From Acidobacteriota bacterium (GTDB lineage Bacteria; Acidobacteriota; Terriglobia; UBA7540): a DNA stretch of 9,037 nt. Both the position numbers and the translations under genes were made by a program. The stretch is from positions 1 through 9,037 of the forward strand of contig JAJYJL010000233.1 in the NCBI GenBank assembly GCA_021789565.1, read 5' to 3'. Below are positions 5,541 through 9,037 of the stretch, in pieces (the first letter of the stretch is position 1; every line of letters begins with the position of its first letter). A model generated the notes under the pieces. The model did not search any database. It worked only from the letters and a program-made list of their open reading frames with translations, and was not told where the DNA came from.

Positions 5541-7727
5541 CTACGCTTCGAAAGAAACCATTTGGTGCCCGTTCACTCTTGGAATGGTTACGTGCACGTA
5601 ACCATCTTCAAATGTCGATTCCAGCGTTTCACGCTGCGGTACAAGTTGAACTAAACGTGGACCGGCTGAGGCACGGAGCGATATTTCCACATCTGCTATT
5701 GGAGAAGCTTCCTCAACGATATCCAGATGTGGAGCGCGCCTTTCCGGCACGTAATTCAGCACGTGGACAATGCGCCGGGCGCGCTGTTCTGTGACCATAA
5801 TCTGCGCCGTCGACGGGGCGTTGGAGCGGATAAGCGGTCTCGGCAGGAGCCGCTGGATACAGTTATTGACGAGCTGTTTGTAAAAAAGGTATGCATACTG
5901 CGCGTAGCTTCGGAAAATAGGTGTTGCGATGTAGATGACACTACCCCTCGCAGCCACAGCCACATAATCAGTCACGTGTGAATATGGGGTTTGCTCAACA
6001 AAAAAATGCTTATAGTTCCGGTCAAAGTATGACTGCCAAATACGACCCAAAACTGTAGTTCCCGGGAGCGTTTTCACGGCGACGCCCTTCTCGTAAGCGA
6101 CTTGGACCATTTCTGGAAGGCCTTGACTCAAGGGCTTCAGAATCTCGATATATTGAACTTCATGTGGCCATGGGCCTTCGTACTTTAGCCCGACTTCCGG
6201 CAGGACAAATTCCTTACCGGCTTCATCCAGGCCTGACTGGTCACTCAGGATAACCTTTCCTCCTTGCGCAAGGTATGACTTCACCTTGTCAAGGAGCCTA
6301 CCCTGGAGACGAACTCTGTCAGGCAAAATCAAAAGCCTGTATTTGCCGAAGTCCGAGTGATGGTCGAGCATATCGAACTGATAATGCAGCTCCTTCAGCA
6401 TCCCTGTGACGCCCACATCTGACTCCGTCATGCCTTGGCCGTTGTAAGTCGTCAGGAAGCCAATTTCTGTTACGGCTGTAGCGCCTCGACACCATGGCTC
6501 TTTTTCTGCTACGCTGCGATAAGTCTTGCCAATTCTCTTGTAGACGGCTCTATTCAATTGACCACTTGGATGGAGTTGGTCACCGACCTTGCATTGATTG
6601 GCCTCGGCCAATATTCTGAAACACTCGAAATCAAGGGCAGCTTGATTTCGAATTGAGCCGAAATCCTCCCAGCTACGATGGAACCTGCCTGTCATTCCGA
6701 TGCACTGCAAGCCCATGTTTCGGAAGTAACGCGAAGCGACCTCATAGTAGGGGTAGCCCCACGCTCCGCCAGGAAGAGACTCTATTTCGTTATGGGTGTA
6801 ATACTTAACAATTGAACGGATAAAGTCGGGCTCGTCGGAAAGGCTGAATGGACCGTTAAAGTAGATCTCGGCCTTTGGCCTCAATTTGTGCGCAAGATTA
6901 TAAAGCTGTTCCATCCCACGTTTCATGACCATCCGTGAGTGCTTATGGGTGTCTTCAACTTGTGTGGAATCCAGGCCCAGTCTGGTTCGTTCAAGCATGC
7001 AAGATGCGCAGTAACAGCCAAAATACCTGTACAGGTAATTGTCGTAAAAAATGCCGTCGGCTTCGTAATTCTTCAGAACTTCTTCGGCCTGTCTTACCAC
7101 GTAGTCTAAATAAGGCGTATTAATGCACACTCGTCCTAACCGAGCTTCTAATGGACCCGTTCCCTGAAATAATCCGTCCTCTCTTCCCTCAGCATCAAGC
7201 ACTCGCCAATCGCCGTGATGCTCCCACATATACTGGTCGTACATGGTGCTGATATAGATGACAGCGCGGATTCCATGCTGATGCAACGCTTCAACCATTT
7301 CTCCCAAAAGATCAAATTTCAGGTGCGGATGCATGACCCCAACCTTGGTTGGGTAATAAGACATGCCTTGATTACACTTTGCGAAGATAGTGATTGAATT
7401 GACAGCTGCGTCTTTCAAAATTTCACCAAACTCACTTGCCTTGAAGGCTTCTCCCACGCTGGGGACCCCCGGCGATGTGTGAAAATCCAAATGAATTTGC
7501 CGGAATGGAAGGGTTCCGCTAAGACCCAGTGGCTCCCCTTCCAGACCCCTTGAGTCATTTTCAGAGGTCTCCTGCCCCTCGATCGGGGGCAGGCCGGCCA
7601 GGCCGGGCACCGCACCCAGGTATTTGATAAACGAGCGCCTGGTGATGCCGGAAAGATTCTCACTATCTTCGGAATTATTTATTTTCCGAACTCCTGGAGT
7701 AGCATCCGATTCAGAAATAGGCATCAT
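5541..7727 (-). CDS. Tat-exported GHL6/GH151-like glycosidase (putative alpha-L-fucosidase)
   Basis: The product has 728 residues. A twin-arginine signal, TRRSFIK at 29-35 followed by a hydrophobic AVPGLAGLPP, indicates export of a folded protein. Residues about 75-430 form a TIM-barrel region of the GHL6 type found in GH151 and related to GH29: HLDFHT at 79-84, YEADGIFYDN at 221-230 (D224 and D229, candidate catalytic aspartates) and then CYCASC, a CxCxxC at 238-243 that recurs in this family. Residues about 430-625 match the GH42 trimerisation domain (KYRLLILPD, then SYLAQGGKVILSD). About 640-728 is a small beta domain. Alpha-L-fucosidase is the best guess from characterised GH151 members, but specificity is unproven. 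Two ATGs are adjacent; GAGAG lies four bases before the first and seven before the second (7724), so the second may be the true start. Confidence 0.85.
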   Translation of the reverse strand: MMPISESDATPGVRKINNSEDSENLSGITRRSFIKYLGAVPGLAGLPPIEGQETSENDSRGLEGEPLGLSGTLPFRQIHLDFHTSPGVPSVGEAFKASEFGEILKDAAVNSITIFAKCNQGMSYYPTKVGVMHPHLKFDLLGEMVEALHQHGIRAVIYISTMYDQYMWEHHGDWRVLDAEGREDGLFQGTGPLEARLGRVCINTPYLDYVVRQAEEVLKNYEADGIFYDNYLYRYFGCYCASCMLERTRLGLDSTQVEDTHKHSRMVMKRGMEQLYNLAHKLRPKAEIYFNGPFSLSDEPDFIRSIVKYYTHNEIESLPGGAWGYPYYEVASRYFRNMGLQCIGMTGRFHRSWEDFGSIRNQAALDFECFRILAEANQCKVGDQLHPSGQLNRAVYKRIGKTYRSVAEKEPWCRGATAVTEIGFLTTYNGQGMTESDVGVTGMLKELHYQFDMLDHHSDFGKYRLLILPDRVRLQGRLLDKVKSYLAQGGKVILSDQSGLDEAGKEFVLPEVGLKYEGPWPHEVQYIEILKPLSQGLPEMVQVAYEKGVAVKTLPGTTVLGRIWQSYFDRNYKHFFVEQTPYSHVTDYVAVAARGSVIYIATPIFRSYAQYAYLFYKQLVNNCIQRLLPRPLIRSNAPSTAQIMVTEQRARRIVHVLNYVPERRAPHLDIVEEASPIADVEISLRASAGPRLVQLVPQRETLESTFEDGYVHVTIPRVNGHQMVSFEA

Positions 7728-7769
7728 TCAACTCTCATAAATTGAATTCGTTCATTCCTGTCCAGAAAT

Positions 7770-7784
7770 AATGACTTTGTCATT
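7770..7784. promoter_or_regulatory. Inverted repeat AATGAC-N3-GTCATT, possible operator
   Basis: Six-base arms AATGAC (7770-7775) and GTCATT (7779-7784) flank three bases, 43-57 bases upstream of the Tat-glycosidase start. This is a perfect dyad in the region where its promoter should lie. It shares the TGAC/GTCA half-site with the palindrome at 1657-1666 but with different spacing, so one common regulator is unlikely unless it tolerates variation. I could not find a convincing -35/-10 pair beside it. Confidence 0.3.
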
Positions 7785-7861
7785 TCAGAAAGCGCTCCAG
7801 CCAGATTTTGGTCCGGGATGGTCGCGTCAATTTACCCGGATCGATCTAATCAACTCCCCAG

Positions 7862-7890
7862 TAAAAAGCGAGGCAGGTTTTAACCGCCCC
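7862..7890 (-). terminator. Terminator candidate overlapping the MBL gene stop
   Basis: On the minus strand GGCGG (7888-7884) pairs with the complementary CCTGCC segment (7877-7872) through five pairs, one of them a G-U wobble. The loop contains the MBL-fold gene's TAA stop. After TCGC comes a run of five T (7867-7863). The stem is short and the gap to the T run is long, so this is a weak candidate. If real it would uncouple the MBL gene from the downstream Tat-glycosidase gene. Confidence 0.35.
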
Positions 7891-9037
7891 AATAATCAAC
7901 AATCGCTTCGGTGATTTCCCCAAGATCGCGGTCACCGAAGCGCACATCAACACCCAACACTTCTCGACGATGCGCGGGACTGTTCGAGGCCTTTGCTGTA
8001 AGCACGATTTTCCCTTCGCTGTGAGGTTCGATAACCGCAGATTCGAGCTTCCTGGATTGCCATCCTTCCGGGACCCGCAGCGCCGCAGAAGCTCGACGAA
8101 TTGAATCAGAGTGGTTATAGATTCTCACCTCAAGCATGACGACCTGACCCCGAAAGATTTTCTGCCGATAAGGGTATGTGCGGACCCAATAGGGGTCCAA
8201 CCCAAAATTGGGATCATCCCAAGGAAATAAAGGGGCCATCAGATCGCGTCGCTCTTCAAGAATCTCGAGCGTTTTCCGCAGGTACTCTTCAGAAACGGGT
8301 TGTGGTCCCCAATGTGCCGCCATCAGGAGGTCTGGCTTCAGTCTCAGCAATAGTCGAAGGCAGCGCCTATACCCGCTAATGTCACCGTCTTTCCCGAGGA
8401 AGTTCCGATTAAAACTGCAGTAATCATCGATTCCCCAATTCGCAAATGAATCTCCAGTCATAAAGACCTTGGTACCGTCATGCTCGATCAGAGTGCCATC
8501 ATGGTAGAGGGTCTGACCCGGAAAGTAATACCCCGTAAGTTTGTATCCTTTCCAATTGATGACTTCGCCTTCAGATACCGCGTGATCAACACGAATACTC
8601 TGAGGGTACAAGCAGGGCATGCAGTATGCCTTCGGATTTTCGAGAATGTCCTGAAGTTCTCTCTGCGCGTAGACTCTAGCTCCATATTTACGGCGGGCGT
8701 CATTCACTGAAACCACATGGTCATCGTGGTAATGGCTGATCCAAATACCGTCCACTCCTTTGATGGTGCCTGCCTGAATCAGCCCGTCCATCACATTGAC
8801 AATTGGAGGAAAGCCGCAGTCAAAGAAAAATGCAGACCCGTCTTCTGCCAGGATGTAAGAAGAGGTACCAAGCTCTTTCGTCTTATGGAGCCACGGAGGC
8901 ATCGTGACGGGCGGCAGGGGTTTCAACATCGGAACATCAAATCCCGGCCACGGTCTCGAGTCAACTTTGATTCCTCGAAAGTGTCCGGAAAAATAGATTC
9001 GCCAGGCTGCCAACTTGAAATAATTCTTCATCACGGC
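7880..9037 (-). CDS. MBL-fold metallohydrolase with C-terminal Ig-like domain, open at window edge
   Basis: The frame stays open to the last base of the window, so the true start may lie outside; inside it, a GTG at 9034 and an ATG at 9031 are available (383 residues from the ATG, used for numbering). A metallo-beta-lactamase domain spans about 55-260. All expected metal ligands are present: SHYHDDH (H100, H102, D104, H105), H177 in PGQTLYHDG, D194 in MTGDS and H240 in AAHWG. Two zinc or iron ions are therefore likely bound. From about 290 to the end, strand-rich sequence (MLEVRIYNHS, ALRVPEGW, GKIVLTAKA) resembles the NEW3/NPCBM-associated Ig-like domains attached to some secreted carbohydrate enzymes. 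The MBL family hydrolyses esters, lactones, thioesters and phosphodiesters, and the substrate here is unknown. A sugar lactone or carbohydrate ester would suit its place upstream of the exported glycosidases. No signal peptide is visible in the part shown. Confidence 0.87.
   Translation of the reverse strand, partial: AVMKNYFKLAAWRIYFSGHFRGIKVDSRPWPGFDVPMLKPLPPVTMPPWLHKTKELGTSSYILAEDGSAFFFDCGFPPIVNVMDGLIQAGTIKGVDGIWISHYHDDHVVSVNDARRKYGARVYAQRELQDILENPKAYCMPCLYPQSIRVDHAVSEGEVINWKGYKLTGYYFPGQTLYHDGTLIEHDGTKVFMTGDSFANWGIDDYCSFNRNFLGKDGDISGYRRCLRLLLRLKPDLLMAAHWGPQPVSEEYLRKTLEILEERRDLMAPLFPWDDPNFGLDPYWVRTYPYRQKIFRGQVVMLEVRIYNHSDSIRRASAALRVPEGWQSRKLESAVIEPHSEGKIVLTAKASNSPAHRREVLGVDVRFGDRDLGEITEAIVDYWGG

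Noticed and set aside
7812..7840. Inverted repeat TCCGGG / CCCGGA in the spacer before the Tat glycosidase
   Set aside because: Six-base arms with a 17-base loop are too weak for a terminator and too far apart for a simple operator.

Overview
The window looks like a carbohydrate-degradation locus from a free-living, moderate-GC heterotrophic bacterium. Acidobacteriota is my best guess, with Verrucomicrobiota or Planctomycetota as alternatives. The guess rests on Sec- and Tat-exported divergent glycoside hydrolases, a Gfo/Idh/MocA oxidoreductase, long intergenic gaps and clear purine-rich Shine-Dalgarno sites. No rRNA, tRNA, phage, transposon or CRISPR signal is visible.

Layout, left to right. 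1-220 is non-coding and carries a good sigma70-type promoter (140-168, +). 221-676 (+) encodes a YhcH/YjgK/YiaL (DUF386) protein, the only convincing plus-strand gene. It converges on a minus-strand block. In transcription order (right to left) that block holds: an MBL-fold metallohydrolase with a C-terminal Ig-like domain, open at the right edge of the window (7880-9037); a Tat-exported GHL6/GH151-like glycosidase with a GH42-type trimerisation domain (5541-7727); a possible 32-residue ORF whose stop overlaps the next start (5376-5474); a large Sec-exported hydrolase with a GH20/GH67-type N-terminal domain and a TIM-barrel-like centre (3085-5376); a 334-base spacer; a cytoplasmic Gfo/Idh/MocA dehydrogenase (1743-2750) followed by a terminator-like hairpin (1681-1712); and a secreted alpha/beta-hydrolase-like protein with a Ser-nucleophile motif (743-1612).

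How the genes may work together (inference): the two exported hydrolases would release sugars, possibly deoxy sugars or uronic acids, from a glycan outside the cytoplasm. The secreted alpha/beta hydrolase might remove ester groups. The dehydrogenase and the YhcH-type protein would handle the released sugar inside the cell. No transporter, kinase or regulator is in the window, so uptake and control must lie elsewhere. The spacers within the minus-strand block (about 150-330 bases) and the internal terminator candidates argue that it is several transcription units rather than one tight operon. The most novel part is the 3085-5376 hydrolase and its company: recognisable as a glycoside hydrolase by fold, but not one I can place in a characterised family.
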